Origin: Thermodesulfovibrio sp.
GTDB taxonomy: Bacteria > Nitrospirota > Thermodesulfovibrionia > Thermodesulfovibrionales > Thermodesulfovibrionaceae
Direction: 5' to 3'
Length of the DNA stretch: 64,000 nucleotides
NCBI GenBank assembly: GCA_025057595.1
Contig: JANXBK010000005.1
Coordinates: 1 to 64,000, forward strand
Positions 51,801-60,802 of this stretch are shown piece by piece. Position numbers and translations under genes: made by a program. Position 1 is the stretch's first letter; the number at the start of each line of letters is the position of its first letter. The notes under the pieces are model-generated. The model was given only the letters and a program-made list of their open reading frames with translations, did no database searches and was not told the origin of the DNA.

Positions 51801-52994
51801 TGTCTTGTCAAAATGTAGTGCACCATAAGCGTGAGCAGTTATTTCATTTTTTACAACATCTGCTCCAACAAAATGGGCTACTGTATATCTGCCAGAGCCT
51901 GTTACTCCAACACCTTTTATCTTTATATTAGGAAACTCTTGAGAGATCTCACTTAAACCTTTTCTTACTGCCTCAATTGGTCTACCTGCTGTGGGAAGAT
52001 ATTTCTTTGCTATAAGATTTCCCTTTTCATCTATTAAGGCTATGTTTGTGCTTACAGAACCTACATCAATTCCAAGATAGGCATACTGAGATGAATCTGA
52101 ATAAAGCTGAATAGAGTAAGTTTCTTCAAGTATCTCTCTCTTTAATGCTGGAAGTCCATATTCGATCTCATACTTTATCTCATTAAGTTTGTTAATTGTC
52201 TCTTCAGTCAGATAAACATCTTCCTCTTTAGCTTTTACTGCAGCACCAATCGCACCCATTACTTCAAAATGTTTTGGTATAAGAATCTCGTCAAGCTCAA
52301 GAACCTCCTTGAAAGCTCTCACCATTCCTTTATTTGCTGCAACTCCACCTTGAAAGGAAACCACAGGGTTTATTTTCCTTCCTTTAAGCATAGTTGCTTT
52401 AAAGTTTCTCGCAAGAGCAAAGCAGACTCCAGCAATTATATCTTCAGTAGGAGTTGCTATCTGCTGTAGATGAATCATATCTGACTTTGCAAAAACACTA
52501 CATCTTCCAGCTACCTTTGATGGCTTTTTGGATGCCACAGCAAGCTGACTAAACTCAGACAAACTAAGTCCTAAACGCTCTGCCTGCTGTTCAAGAAAAG
52601 AACCTGTGCCAGCAGCACAGATACTGTTTAGGGAGAAATCCACTACTCTTCCTGCTTCATCAAGAAATATAAGTTTTGAGTCTTCTCCACCTATTTCAAT
52701 TATTGTTCTTACCTCTGGATAAAACTTTACAGTTGCGGTAGCTTGAGATATTATCTCATTAATATAGGGAGCTGAGATTCTTTTTGCTATAAATCTTCCT
52801 GAAACTCCGGTGAAACATATCTTTAGATTTTTATATCGCTTTAGAAAATCTTTTAAAATTGAGTGAGTAATCTCTGCTGCTTTTCCAAAATGTTTAAGAT
52901 AGATTTTTTCTAAAATTACTCCATCTTTTGTGAAAACAACTGCTTTTGCTGTCTCACTTCCTATATCAACACCTACTAAAAACTCAGAATCCAT
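48843..52994 (-). CDS. Large acyl-CoA dehydratase activase-related protein (two BadF/HgdC-type ATPase domains + DUF2229 + HgdB-like region)
   Basis: Two CAAGTGSF(L/I)E(Q/E)QAE(R/K)LG and GxRC(S/T)VF motifs; start at MDSEFLVGVDIGSETAK preferred over ORF-track 53018. Confidence 0.9.
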   Translation of the reverse strand: MDSEFLVGVDIGSETAKAVVFTKDGVILEKIYLKHFGKAAEITHSILKDFLKRYKNLKICFTGVSGRFIAKRISAPYINEIISQATATVKFYPEVRTIIEIGGEDSKLIFLDEAGRVVDFSLNSICAAGTGSFLEQQAERLGLSLSEFSQLAVASKKPSKVAGRCSVFAKSDMIHLQQIATPTEDIIAGVCFALARNFKATMLKGRKINPVVSFQGGVAANKGMVRAFKEVLELDEILIPKHFEVMGAIGAAVKAKEEDVYLTEETINKLNEIKYEIEYGLPALKREILEETYSIQLYSDSSQYAYLGIDVGSVSTNIALIDEKGNLIAKKYLPTAGRPIEAVRKGLSEISQEFPNIKIKGVGVTGSGRYTVAHFVGADVVKNEITAHAYGALHFDKTVDTIFEIGGQDSKYIRLKDGKVIDFTMNKACAAGTGSFIEEQAEKLGLTLKEFQELAFSSKSPCRLGERCTVFMENSLVINLHKGASKEDIVAGLCYSIVENYINRVVADKPIGKRIFFQGGVAFNKAIEAAFKNFLKLKIGDNFQLTVPPHHEVMGAIGVALLAQEEINKGKTTAFKGFSVKDLSYSITSFECKGCPNYCEINKIRIENEKDVMFYGGRCEKYEKKETQTKLPDPLKIRENLLWEAHLQYEDKMKDEKKPTIGIPYIFFFHDQLPFWSSLLWELGFNVVVSDRTNKEIINEGIEKTPSEACFPLKVVYGHIINLQKKGVKLLLIPSFMNLNLNDEYERGLACPLVQTTPYIAKKVFDDLKILDPRVDLSKGADYLKQELKRVFKGIINTKNIDYAIARAKEKQDEFLKKLKKEGLKFLETVNDKTLGQTETVVLVGRAYNTFDPALNLNISHKLRSLGVLPITMDMLPIETVSIKNDWINLYWRSGQRIVRAARLIKKMGNLYPIFITNFACGPDSFIINYFKEECEPFYPYLIIEIDEHSADAGVLTRIEAYIDSLKERKKQQFYSIPVFLKSFLPSDISKRVIYIPRMADHAFALKAAFQYCGIEAEVMPPSDKESIEVGKKYILGGECFPYLVTLGDMLKIVFSKDFYPEKTAFFMPSGAGPCRFGQYNVSHRMVLKKLGLEHVPVYSPQQDAQFYRDLNIAGGQFSLRAWQGVVSYGLLTKSLLECRPYEKNKGETEALYNYYLEKIYETLKAKDGRIEEVLRKMKRDFEAIPKYREQKPLVGIVGEIFVRCHTFSNEDLIRKLESFGLEVYLTPIEEWIHYVNTIALRKALIKRDKSAIMKILINKFFQGRVEKKFTSIFKDFLKFSEEPSTKDLFKMASAYVPDSFEGETILSVAKTIDLIKRGVKGIVNTMPFGCMPGAIVTSFLRFIQKEYNIPAISIIYDGTASTGNELKIEAFVEAIKLRKGGD

Positions 52995-54429
52995 ACTCAT
53001 GCCAACGGTTATTGACAAGCTCTATTATTTCTGGGATTTGTTTTATCTCATCAGGCCAGGGTCTCATCATCCCTTCTTCAAAGGTCTTTCTTGTAGCGTC
53101 AATACCCATTTTGCCACCAAATCTCGGCCAACTTGAAGCATGATCAAGCTCATCAATAGGACCTTCTGATATTATAACGTCTCTACGCCAGTCAACGTTA
53201 TTAAGAACTTTCCAAGCAGTTGTTGACAAATCTTGAACATCTACATCTTCGTCAACAACAATAATTAACTTTGAAAACATAAGCTGTCCAGTTCCCCAAA
53301 GTCCGTGAATTATCTTTTTTGCATGTCCTGGATATAGCTTTTTTATTGATACAATAACTGCATTATGAAAAACTCCCTCCATTGGAAGATTAATATCTTT
53401 TATCTCAGGAAACTGTAATCTAAGTAAAGGAAGAAAAATTCTCTCTGTTGCTTTTGCCATATAGCAGTCTTCCATCGGAGGTTTGCCAACAACTGTTGCT
53501 GCATAGATTGGCTCTTTTCTATGGGTTATACATGTTACATGAAGGACAGGAAATTTATCTACAGGTGAGTAAAAACCTGTGTGATCACCAAAAGGTCCTT
53601 CATCTCTTAGCTCGTCTGGCTCTACATAACCCTCAATAACTATCTCTGCTTCTGCTGGTACCTCTAAATCTGAAGTTATACATTTAACCATCTCAACCGG
53701 TTTTCTTCTTAAAAATCCAGCAAAAATCATCTCATCAAAACCATAAGGTAAAGGCGCTGTAGCAGAGTAAACAGTAGCTGGATCACAGCCAATCGTTACT
53801 GCAACAGGCATTCTTTCTCCAAGCTCTCTGTATTTCTGATAGTGTCTTGCAGCATCTTTATGGATATGCCAGTGCATTCCTGTAGTTACTTCATCATAAA
53901 CTTGCATACGATACATCCCACAGTTCTGTTTACCTGTTTCAGGATCCTTTGTAAATACCATAGGCAGTGTAATAAATCTACCTCCATCCTTAGGCCACGT
54001 TTTAAGTATTGGAAATTTAAATAGATTTGGTTTGTCTTCAATAACTTCTTGACAAGGAGCATTCTTTACAAGCTTTGGAAGATATTTACCTATCTCAATT
54101 AGTTCAAAAAGAGATTTAATTTTTTCTTTGAATGTTTTAGGTGGAGTTTGATTAATAAGTTTTTCTATTCTTGCTGCAATCTCATCAAGGCTGTTAACTT
54201 CAAGAGCAAGACACATTCTTTCAAAAGAGCCAAATATATTGGTTACTACCGGATATGGAGAACCTTTAACTTTTTCAAAAAATAAAGCTTTCCCTCCATT
54301 AGGGGATTTGCACATTCTATTCGTTATCTCTGCAATCTCAAGTTCTGCAGATACTTCCACCTTGACTCTATGAAGAAGTCCTTTTGCCTCTAAAGTATTT
54401 AAAAATTCTCTTAAATTTTTATAAGGCAT
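52984..54429 (-). CDS. UbiD-family decarboxylase
   Basis: YKNLREFLNTLEAKGLLHRV; MYRMQVYD..TTGMHWHIHKDAARHY; EGPFGDHTGFYSP. Confidence 0.93.
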   Translation of the reverse strand: MPYKNLREFLNTLEAKGLLHRVKVEVSAELEIAEITNRMCKSPNGGKALFFEKVKGSPYPVVTNIFGSFERMCLALEVNSLDEIAARIEKLINQTPPKTFKEKIKSLFELIEIGKYLPKLVKNAPCQEVIEDKPNLFKFPILKTWPKDGGRFITLPMVFTKDPETGKQNCGMYRMQVYDEVTTGMHWHIHKDAARHYQKYRELGERMPVAVTIGCDPATVYSATAPLPYGFDEMIFAGFLRRKPVEMVKCITSDLEVPAEAEIVIEGYVEPDELRDEGPFGDHTGFYSPVDKFPVLHVTCITHRKEPIYAATVVGKPPMEDCYMAKATERIFLPLLRLQFPEIKDINLPMEGVFHNAVIVSIKKLYPGHAKKIIHGLWGTGQLMFSKLIIVVDEDVDVQDLSTTAWKVLNNVDWRRDVIISEGPIDELDHASSWPRFGGKMGIDATRKTFEEGMMRPWPDEIKQIPEIIELVNNRWHEYGF

Positions 54430-54494
54430 TAAGAATTATTATTTCTTTTTACAAATATTTATGTCAATCAATGCTTACTGTTATAATTAAACTT

Positions 54495-55463
54495 ATGGCT
54501 TATATTATTGTAACAGGCGGAGCAGGATTTATTGGCTCAAATGTAGTAAAGGAGCTTAACAGCCTTGGTGCAGAAAAAATTATTATTGTTGACAACCTTG
54601 GCTCAACTGAGAAGTGGAAAAACCTAGTTGATCTCAGTTTTGAGGATTATATTCATAAAGATGATTTTATTGAAAAAATAAAAAAAGGTCTTTTTAATCA
54701 CTCTGTCAGCTCAATAATCCATCTTGGTGCAAGAAGTAGTACAACCGAAAAAGATGTAGATTTTTTAATGAAGAATAACTACGAGTACACAAAAGAGCTT
54801 GCTAAATGGGCTACAGAAAAAAAAGTAAGATTTATTTATGCCTCCTCTGCGGCTACTTATGGTGACGGAACAGCTGGCTTTTCAGATGAGCATAATTTAC
54901 TTTATAAGCTGAGACCTCTTAATGCCTATGGCTTTTCAAAACATATTTTTGATTTATGGGCTTTAAAAAATGGAGTTTTAGACAAAGTTGTTGGCTTAAA
55001 GTATTTTAATGTTTTTGGACCAAGGGAGTGGCATAAGGGTGATATGAGAAGCATGGTTTTAAAAGCCTATGAGCAAATAAAAAGAGAGGGAAAAATAAAA
55101 CTCTTTAAATCCTACAATCCTTCTTACAAAGATGGTGAGCAATTAAGAGATTTCATATATGTTAAAGATGCTGTAAGTATGACCCTATTTTTTCTTGAAA
55201 GACCAGATATAAACGGGATTTTTAATGTGGGAACAGGAATTCCTCGTTCATGGAATGACCTTGCTCAAGCTGTATTTGATGCTGTTGGTCTTAAGCCTCA
55301 AGTTGAATATATTGATATGCCTGAGGAGTTAAAGGGAAAATATCAGTATTTCACTAAGGCTGACATAAGCAAGATAAGGGCTGCTGGATATAGCAAACCC
55401 ACTTTAACTCTTGAAGAAGCAGTTAAAGACTATGTTTTAAACTATCTTGAGCAGAGTTTTTAA
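54495..55463 (+). CDS. hldD: ADP-L-glycero-D-manno-heptose-6-epimerase
   Basis: IIVTGGAGFIGSNVVKELN; IHLGARSSTTEKD; YASSAATYGDG; YFNVFGPREWHKGDMRSM. Start moved to internal ATG. Confidence 0.93.
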   Translation: MAYIIVTGGAGFIGSNVVKELNSLGAEKIIIVDNLGSTEKWKNLVDLSFEDYIHKDDFIEKIKKGLFNHSVSSIIHLGARSSTTEKDVDFLMKNNYEYTKELAKWATEKKVRFIYASSAATYGDGTAGFSDEHNLLYKLRPLNAYGFSKHIFDLWALKNGVLDKVVGLKYFNVFGPREWHKGDMRSMVLKAYEQIKREGKIKLFKSYNPSYKDGEQLRDFIYVKDAVSMTLFFLERPDINGIFNVGTGIPRSWNDLAQAVFDAVGLKPQVEYIDMPEELKGKYQYFTKADISKIRAAGYSKPTLTLEEAVKDYVLNYLEQSF

Positions 55464-56022
55464 AAAGAAACAAAAAATAAAAGATTTTACAGAGTCTTTC
55501 AACTAGCTCTGAGATATAAAAAGCTTCAATGAGAGTTTTTCCTGTAGCTACAACTCCGTGTTTTTCAATTAAGACTGCTTTGCTGTCTTTTAAAGCCTCT
55601 GCTACATTTTTTGCAAGCTCTAAAGAGCCTGAGGGTGCATAGCCTACAACTGGGAGTCTTTCCAAAAGGAGCTTTTGCTCTTCAAAAATAACCGGAATCT
55701 CTATGTTAAGACAGGCAACTACTGAGGCAAAGATAGAATGGGTATGAACTACTGCTTCTGTATCATCTTTTGCTTTATATATCTCAAGATGAACTCTGTA
55801 ATCAGTAGAAGGCTGTTTATTTTCCTCTAAAACTCTGCCATCTAAATCAATTAACACAATATCCTTTGGCTTAAGAGTAATATAAGATTTGCCTTTAGGA
55901 GTAATGAGAACATGGCTTTTTACCTTTTGGCTTACATTTCCGCCTTTTAGACTTACAAGCCCGAGTTTGTATAGTTTTTTTGATATCTTTACAACTTCTT
56001 TTCTTTCTTTTTTGTATTGCAT
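55423..56022 (-). CDS. Class II aldolase/adducin family protein
   Basis: GNVSQKV, STDYRVHLEIYKAKDDTEAVVHTHSIFASVVA, LIEKHGVVATGKTLIEAF. Confidence 0.92.
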   Translation of the reverse strand: MQYKKERKEVVKISKKLYKLGLVSLKGGNVSQKVKSHVLITPKGKSYITLKPKDIVLIDLDGRVLEENKQPSTDYRVHLEIYKAKDDTEAVVHTHSIFASVVACLNIEIPVIFEEQKLLLERLPVVGYAPSGSLELAKNVAEALKDSKAVLIEKHGVVATGKTLIEAFYISELVERLCKIFYFLFLFKNSAQDSLKHSL

Positions 56023-56041
56023 AATGTTATTATATTTTACT

Positions 56042-56665
56042 ATGAAAGTTAAGATATTAGTATTTCTGATTTTTCTTTTTCCTCTTTACTCTTATGCTTA
56101 CTCAATAGATGATTTACTTAAAGAACTTGATACACCTCTTTGGAAAGAGAAAACCTCTGATCCTGTCTTTATTGAAAAATTCAAATCTCAAGAGTTATTT
56201 TCAACAGTAGTAAAACTTGCTGAAGCAAAAGGCTACGACTGGAGATACAGAATTAGAGCAATAAAACTACTTGGAGAACTTGGAACTCCTCAAGCAAAAG
56301 AAGCTTTACTTAGTATGTTTCAAGATCCCTTTTTCCACCATGAGTGTCCTTCTTTAAAATCCTATGTTGCAGATGCGTTAGGAAATTTTAAGCCAGAAAA
56401 AAGACTTCTTGAAATACTAAAAGATGGATTAAAAGATAGTGAAGTTTTAGTAAGAGAGGCTGTAGCTCGCTCTATTGGGAGACTTAAAATGCCAGAGGCT
56501 ACAGAGTATTTAAAAGAGGCTTTTTATAGTGAAAAAAGTATCGCAGTAAAAATAGCAATTCTGAATGCTTTAAAATCAATAGGAAACTTAGATGCTTTAA
56601 ATTTTATTAAAAAAGTCATTTCAGAACAACAAGAACTAAATGATGTTTTTGGAGGCTCTTTATAA
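56042..56665 (+). CDS. Exported HEAT-repeat protein
   Basis: Signal peptide from MKVKILVFLIFLFPLYSYA; HEAT-like IRAIKLLGELGTPQAKEALL, VREAVARSIGRLKMPEATEYL. Confidence 0.8.
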   Translation: MKVKILVFLIFLFPLYSYAYSIDDLLKELDTPLWKEKTSDPVFIEKFKSQELFSTVVKLAEAKGYDWRYRIRAIKLLGELGTPQAKEALLSMFQDPFFHHECPSLKSYVADALGNFKPEKRLLEILKDGLKDSEVLVREAVARSIGRLKMPEATEYLKEAFYSEKSIAVKIAILNALKSIGNLDALNFIKKVISEQQELNDVFGGSL

Positions 56666-57512
56666 TCCTTCCCTAGTTGAAGATTTATCTTATGAAGAAA
56701 TATTAGACGTTTTTAAAGAAACTGCCAAGACTCTGCAAAAAGAAGAGGCCTTTGTAGAGCTTAATGCTAAAGAAGCAGAGGCAGTATTCGTTGGAGATAC
56801 CCATGGCGATTTTACTGTTACAAAAAAAATTGTGAAAAACTTCCTTGAACAACAAAACCAATACCTAATATTTCTCGGTGATTACATAGACAGAGAGCCT
56901 GAGCCTTATGGCTCACTTTATAATCTTCTTTATTTATGTTTACTTAAAATAAACTTTCCTGAAAGAGCTTATCTTCTTAAGGGAAATCATGAAGCAAACT
57001 ATGCAGTTGAATGCTACCCCTATGAGTTTGAAGATGAGCTAATAAATATTTTTGGAGTTTATGGAAGAAAGCTTCATGAAGAAGCTGTGAGTGTATTTAA
57101 GCAAATGCCTCTCATGTTAAAGACACAAAATGGAATAGTAGCAGCTCATGGAGGATTTCCACTAAGAGGACAAAAAGTTGATGATAAATCAAAAGTTGAT
57201 CTTATAGTTGAGATACTTTGGGCAGACCCTGAGATATCTCCAACTTTCAGAGGATTTGGTATACCAAAATTTAGTGAAAAAGATTTAGTAAGCTTTCTTC
57301 AGTCCTGTCAAGCAAACTGTTTCATAAGAGGACATGACTACAGAGTTGGCGGAAAAGTTATCTATTCAAACAGGTGTATAACAATATTTACCTGCAGAAG
57401 ATATGCCTCAGTGGCAGGTATTACTGTAGCAAAAGTAGATCTATCAAAAAATATTAATGATGCAAAGGATATAGCTTTAGTGAGTCTTACTTTGCCTGAT
57501 ACATTTGAATAA
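56640..57512 (+). CDS. PPP-family (PP1/PP2A-like) protein phosphatase
   Basis: [45 protein letters not shown]. Confidence 0.9.
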   Translation: MMFLEALYNPSLVEDLSYEEILDVFKETAKTLQKEEAFVELNAKEAEAVFVGDTHGDFTVTKKIVKNFLEQQNQYLIFLGDYIDREPEPYGSLYNLLYLCLLKINFPERAYLLKGNHEANYAVECYPYEFEDELINIFGVYGRKLHEEAVSVFKQMPLMLKTQNGIVAAHGGFPLRGQKVDDKSKVDLIVEILWADPEISPTFRGFGIPKFSEKDLVSFLQSCQANCFIRGHDYRVGGKVIYSNRCITIFTCRRYASVAGITVAKVDLSKNINDAKDIALVSLTLPDTFE

Positions 57513-57684
57513 ATCTTTTTATACTTCTGTTATAAGTAGCTTCAACTTCTTTTGTAAAGTAACAGGCAGGTAGTTCCCCTCTTTTTCTATGATAGTGTAA
57601 ACACTCACAGCATATTCCCTTTTTGTCACAAGGCTCGTAACTACAAATACAAATCTTTTTGTTTGTCTCAATTTTACACTCCAT
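57487..57684 (-). CDS. Small cysteine-rich protein, DUF6485-like
   Basis: [43 protein letters not shown]. Confidence 0.75.
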   Translation of the reverse strand: MECKIETNKKICICSYEPCDKKGICCECLHYHRKRGELPACYFTKEVEATYNRSIKRFIQMYQAK

Positions 57685-57749
57685 GCTTACCTCCAAATTT
57701 TACAATTAGGATTTATTATTTTAACTTATTTAATATGTTAAAATTCAGT

Positions 57750-58517
57750 ATGGATTGGAAATCTGTTAAAGAGTTCTGGGACAGAAGAGCAAAAAAATAT
57801 GCTCGTGCCTTTGATAGCGATGTTTATGAAAAGACTCTTAAAATACTAAACAGAATAGAATCAAAAGGAGTAGTGTTTACAAGCAGTAGAATTCTTGAGA
57901 TAGGAAGTGGAACAGGTATTTATACTTTACCTTTAGCAAAAAGAGCTAAAGAAGTTGTAGCAGTTGATTGCTCTGAAGAGATGATAAAAATTCTTAATGA
58001 AGAGCTAAAAAAGCACGAAATAGACAATGTTTACTCTATTCAAGCCTTTTGGCACGAAATAGATATTGAAAAATATAGATTTTATAAAGACTTTGACATA
58101 GTTTTTGCTGCTATGACTCCGGCAGTGAAAACTAAAGATGATATTTTAAAGATGGAGGACTGCTCCAGAGACTGGCTTATCTATATTGGATGGGGCAGAA
58201 AAAGGGATAATGATTTAAAAAAAGAGATATTCTCTTTGCATGGTATAGAGTTTAAAGTTCCTGGGGGAGTTTTAATGATTTGTAAAATTTTACAAGAACT
58301 TGGCAGAAAGTTTCAGTATGAGTTTTTTGAAAACTCCTGGCAGTGGAGAGGCTCCTTAGAAGAAGCCTATGAAGATGTTTCAGCATTTCTTGAGCTTCAT
58401 GGTGTAAAACCAGACAAAAATAGGATAATTCCAGTTCTTGAAAAATACTCAAAAGATGGTATAGTTACTCATACAACTTATGCTGAGCAAGGTTTTATTG
58501 TATGGCAAACTTTATAA
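57750..58517 (+). CDS. Class I SAM-dependent methyltransferase
   Basis: SVKEFWDRRAKKYAR...ILEIGSGTGIYTLPLAKRAKEVVAVDCSEEMI. Confidence 0.88.
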   Translation: MDWKSVKEFWDRRAKKYARAFDSDVYEKTLKILNRIESKGVVFTSSRILEIGSGTGIYTLPLAKRAKEVVAVDCSEEMIKILNEELKKHEIDNVYSIQAFWHEIDIEKYRFYKDFDIVFAAMTPAVKTKDDILKMEDCSRDWLIYIGWGRKRDNDLKKEIFSLHGIEFKVPGGVLMICKILQELGRKFQYEFFENSWQWRGSLEEAYEDVSAFLELHGVKPDKNRIIPVLEKYSKDGIVTHTTYAEQGFIVWQTL

Positions 58518-58609
58518 TATCTTGAGTTTTAGCCGAATATTATTTTATAAAGAAACTATGTTTAATGAATAGTTATAATATATAAATCTTAAAAATAAGG
58601 AGGTTCGTC

Positions 58610-59227
58610 ATGAAATATTTAAGAAGTAGCAAAGGTTTTACACTTGTTGAGCTTGCCATTGTATTAGTCATCATCGGTATTATTTTGGGTGCGGTGCTTA
58701 AGGGACAAGAATTAATTTATAACGCAAAGGTTAAAAGAGTTCAAAGTCAAATTAAAGAATTTGTAGCAGCTTTTTACACTTACTATGATAAATATGGATA
58801 TTACCCCGGTGATGACCCTGCAGCCTCAGCGAGATGGTCTGGAGCACCAAACGGTAACGGTAATGGTTTAGTTGAAGGAGGATATTGTGATACTGCTGAA
58901 GAGTCATGCTATTTATGGAGACATTTAAGATATGGAAACATAATAAGTGGTGATCCTGCAGATGCCACTCCTGCCACTTTACTACCTAAGCATGCTTTTG
59001 GTGGTAATTTAGATATGTTTACAGGGACTTACACTGTAGGTGGTGTTCCTCGTTCTGGATTATGGATAACCTTAAGAAATATAGAAGCACAGGCAGCAGC
59101 CGCAATTGACAGGGCTATGGATGATGGTAAATGTACAACAGGTTCAATTGCAAGATATGCTGGAGCAACATGTAGTAATGCTGATTATCCTTCATCAGGA
59201 TATTTAGATATCTGGATGAATTTCTAA
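58610..59227 (+). CDS. Type IV prepilin-like protein (class III signal peptide)
   Basis: SSKGFTLVELAIVLVIIGIILGAVLKGQELIYNAKVKRVQSQIKEF; SD aaggagg. Confidence 0.9.
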   Translation: MKYLRSSKGFTLVELAIVLVIIGIILGAVLKGQELIYNAKVKRVQSQIKEFVAAFYTYYDKYGYYPGDDPAASARWSGAPNGNGNGLVEGGYCDTAEESCYLWRHLRYGNIISGDPADATPATLLPKHAFGGNLDMFTGTYTVGGVPRSGLWITLRNIEAQAAAAIDRAMDDGKCTTGSIARYAGATCSNADYPSSGYLDIWMNF

Positions 59228-59234
59228 TCTACTA

Positions 59235-59256
59235 GGAGGCTTATGCCTCCCCTTTT
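59235..59256 (+). terminator. Terminator-like hairpin after prepilin
   Basis: GGAGGC-TTAT-GCCTCC then ccTTTTaTT. Confidence 0.6.
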
Positions 59257-59259
59257 ATT

Positions 59260-59430
59260 GTGCTCTTAATTATTGGTATTATCTTAGTTATTGCAGGTTA
59301 TACAATCTTATTTAAGGTTCCTTCTGATGCTCCTCCTGAAAGACTTATGATTCAAGCATTTATGGGTATGGGAATAAGTATAGCAGGTGCAATTTTTCTT
59401 ATGATTTATATTTACAGAAGAAGTCAATAA
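59260..59430 (+). CDS. Putative small two-TM membrane protein (56 aa, absent from ORF track)
   Basis: GTG start; MLLIIGIILVIAGYTILFKVPSDAPPERLMIQAFMGMGISIAGAIFLMIYIYRRSQ*. Confidence 0.55.
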   Translation: MLLIIGIILVIAGYTILFKVPSDAPPERLMIQAFMGMGISIAGAIFLMIYIYRRSQ

Positions 59431-59476
59431 GAATCTGGTATAATATTGACACAAAGAATCAAAATTGAAGAATAAC

Positions 59477-60802
59477 ATGAAAGCGTACATAAACATTGAG
59501 GGCGATATAGTAAAACTTCTGATTTCCTCAGGCAAAAATATAGAGTATACCACTTTATCAAAAAATGAACTTTTAGGCTTTCTAAAACAAAAGAAAATTA
59601 AAAAAGTTGTAATCTCTCAATTCTATCCGGAGCTTTTATCAATAAAAATACCTATTCCTTTTACAGAAAAACCACTAAAGAGTAAAAAAATTATAGAAGG
59701 ACTAATTAAAACCGAATTAATCAAAAGATTCCGTGAATTAGATAACATATCCTATCAATATGAAATAGTTGAAACTGAAGCAAGAGCATGGATAAGAGTA
59801 TACCTAATCAGTGATAAGGAGTTGGAAACTATTAATAGTCTAATTTTAAATGATATTGAAATTATTGGAAATTATCCTACCTTTATGATATTAAGAGCGT
59901 TTGTCTCCTCTCTCTATAAATTTGATACATTTTGTCAATTGATCTGTCTTGTTTCAGACAAAAGAAGATATCTTTTTTTATTTTATGGTAAAGAGATGGT
60001 TTTTCAAAGAGGTTATGAATCAGAAGAGACAGCTCTAAATAGTGATGATATAATAAACATAAATATGACTATTAGTTACTCTATTCAAAACCTTAGACTT
60101 AATCCAGAAAAGCTTATTTTTATCGGAGTAGAACCAACGGAGATTTCAGGAATAAGTGTCTCTTCAGAATTTTTAAATATTGATAAAAACTTAGCTCAAC
60201 CTGGATATCTTGTGACAACACTTCTAAAAGAGTTTGAAAAAAAACTTAAAGGTAAAGAGTTTCTATCTAAGGAGTATAAAAGTTTCAGTAAAACAAAACT
60301 GTCTTTCAAATATGCTTTTTTTACTGCTTTTCTTCTTCTGGCAGTTTCTTCTGTATATGCAACTAATATGCTTGTTAATGTCCTTGAAAAGTCAAAGGAA
60401 ATTAGTTTCTACAAAAAAGAAATATCTCATAAAGAAAAAATGTTTTTTACTCTAAAAAGAACAATTGAAGAATTTGAAAGAAGTTCGAAACCTGCATTAG
60501 AGCTTTATGCTAAAAAAGTATCTTATCCAGATGTAAGAATACTATTAAACTCAGTTGGGATAGCCTCTTCAAAATTTAAACAAGCTCAGATAGACTCTGT
60601 TGAAATTGAAAATGTGAAACCTCCAAAGATTAAAATATCGGGTAAAATTTTTACTGACAGCTTTTCAGAAAGACAAGAAATTTATATGAATTTTAAAATG
60701 GAACTTGAAAAAGAAAACTTAAAAATATCTCAAGAAAAATGGGATTTTATGAAGGGAGAGTACTCCGTAGAGGCTATTTATGAGACTAAAAGAGTATTTT
60801 AG
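59477..60802 (+). CDS. PilM/MshI/GspL-like pilus assembly protein
   Basis: Actin-like N-terminal half then single TM and periplasmic coil; position upstream of PilN/O/P-like genes. Confidence 0.65.
   Translation: MKAYINIEGDIVKLLISSGKNIEYTTLSKNELLGFLKQKKIKKVVISQFYPELLSIKIPIPFTEKPLKSKKIIEGLIKTELIKRFRELDNISYQYEIVETEARAWIRVYLISDKELETINSLILNDIEIIGNYPTFMILRAFVSSLYKFDTFCQLICLVSDKRRYLFLFYGKEMVFQRGYESEETALNSDDIININMTISYSIQNLRLNPEKLIFIGVEPTEISGISVSSEFLNIDKNLAQPGYLVTTLLKEFEKKLKGKEFLSKEYKSFSKTKLSFKYAFFTAFLLLAVSSVYATNMLVNVLEKSKEISFYKKEISHKEKMFFTLKRTIEEFERSSKPALELYAKKVSYPDVRILLNSVGIASSKFKQAQIDSVEIENVKPPKIKISGKIFTDSFSERQEIYMNFKMELEKENLKISQEKWDFMKGEYSVEAIYETKRVF

Noticed and set aside
54384-54494. Upstream-extended hldD start in the ORF track
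   Set aside because: The extension overlaps the divergent ubiD 5' end and precedes the Rossmann N-terminus; ATG at 54495 preferred.
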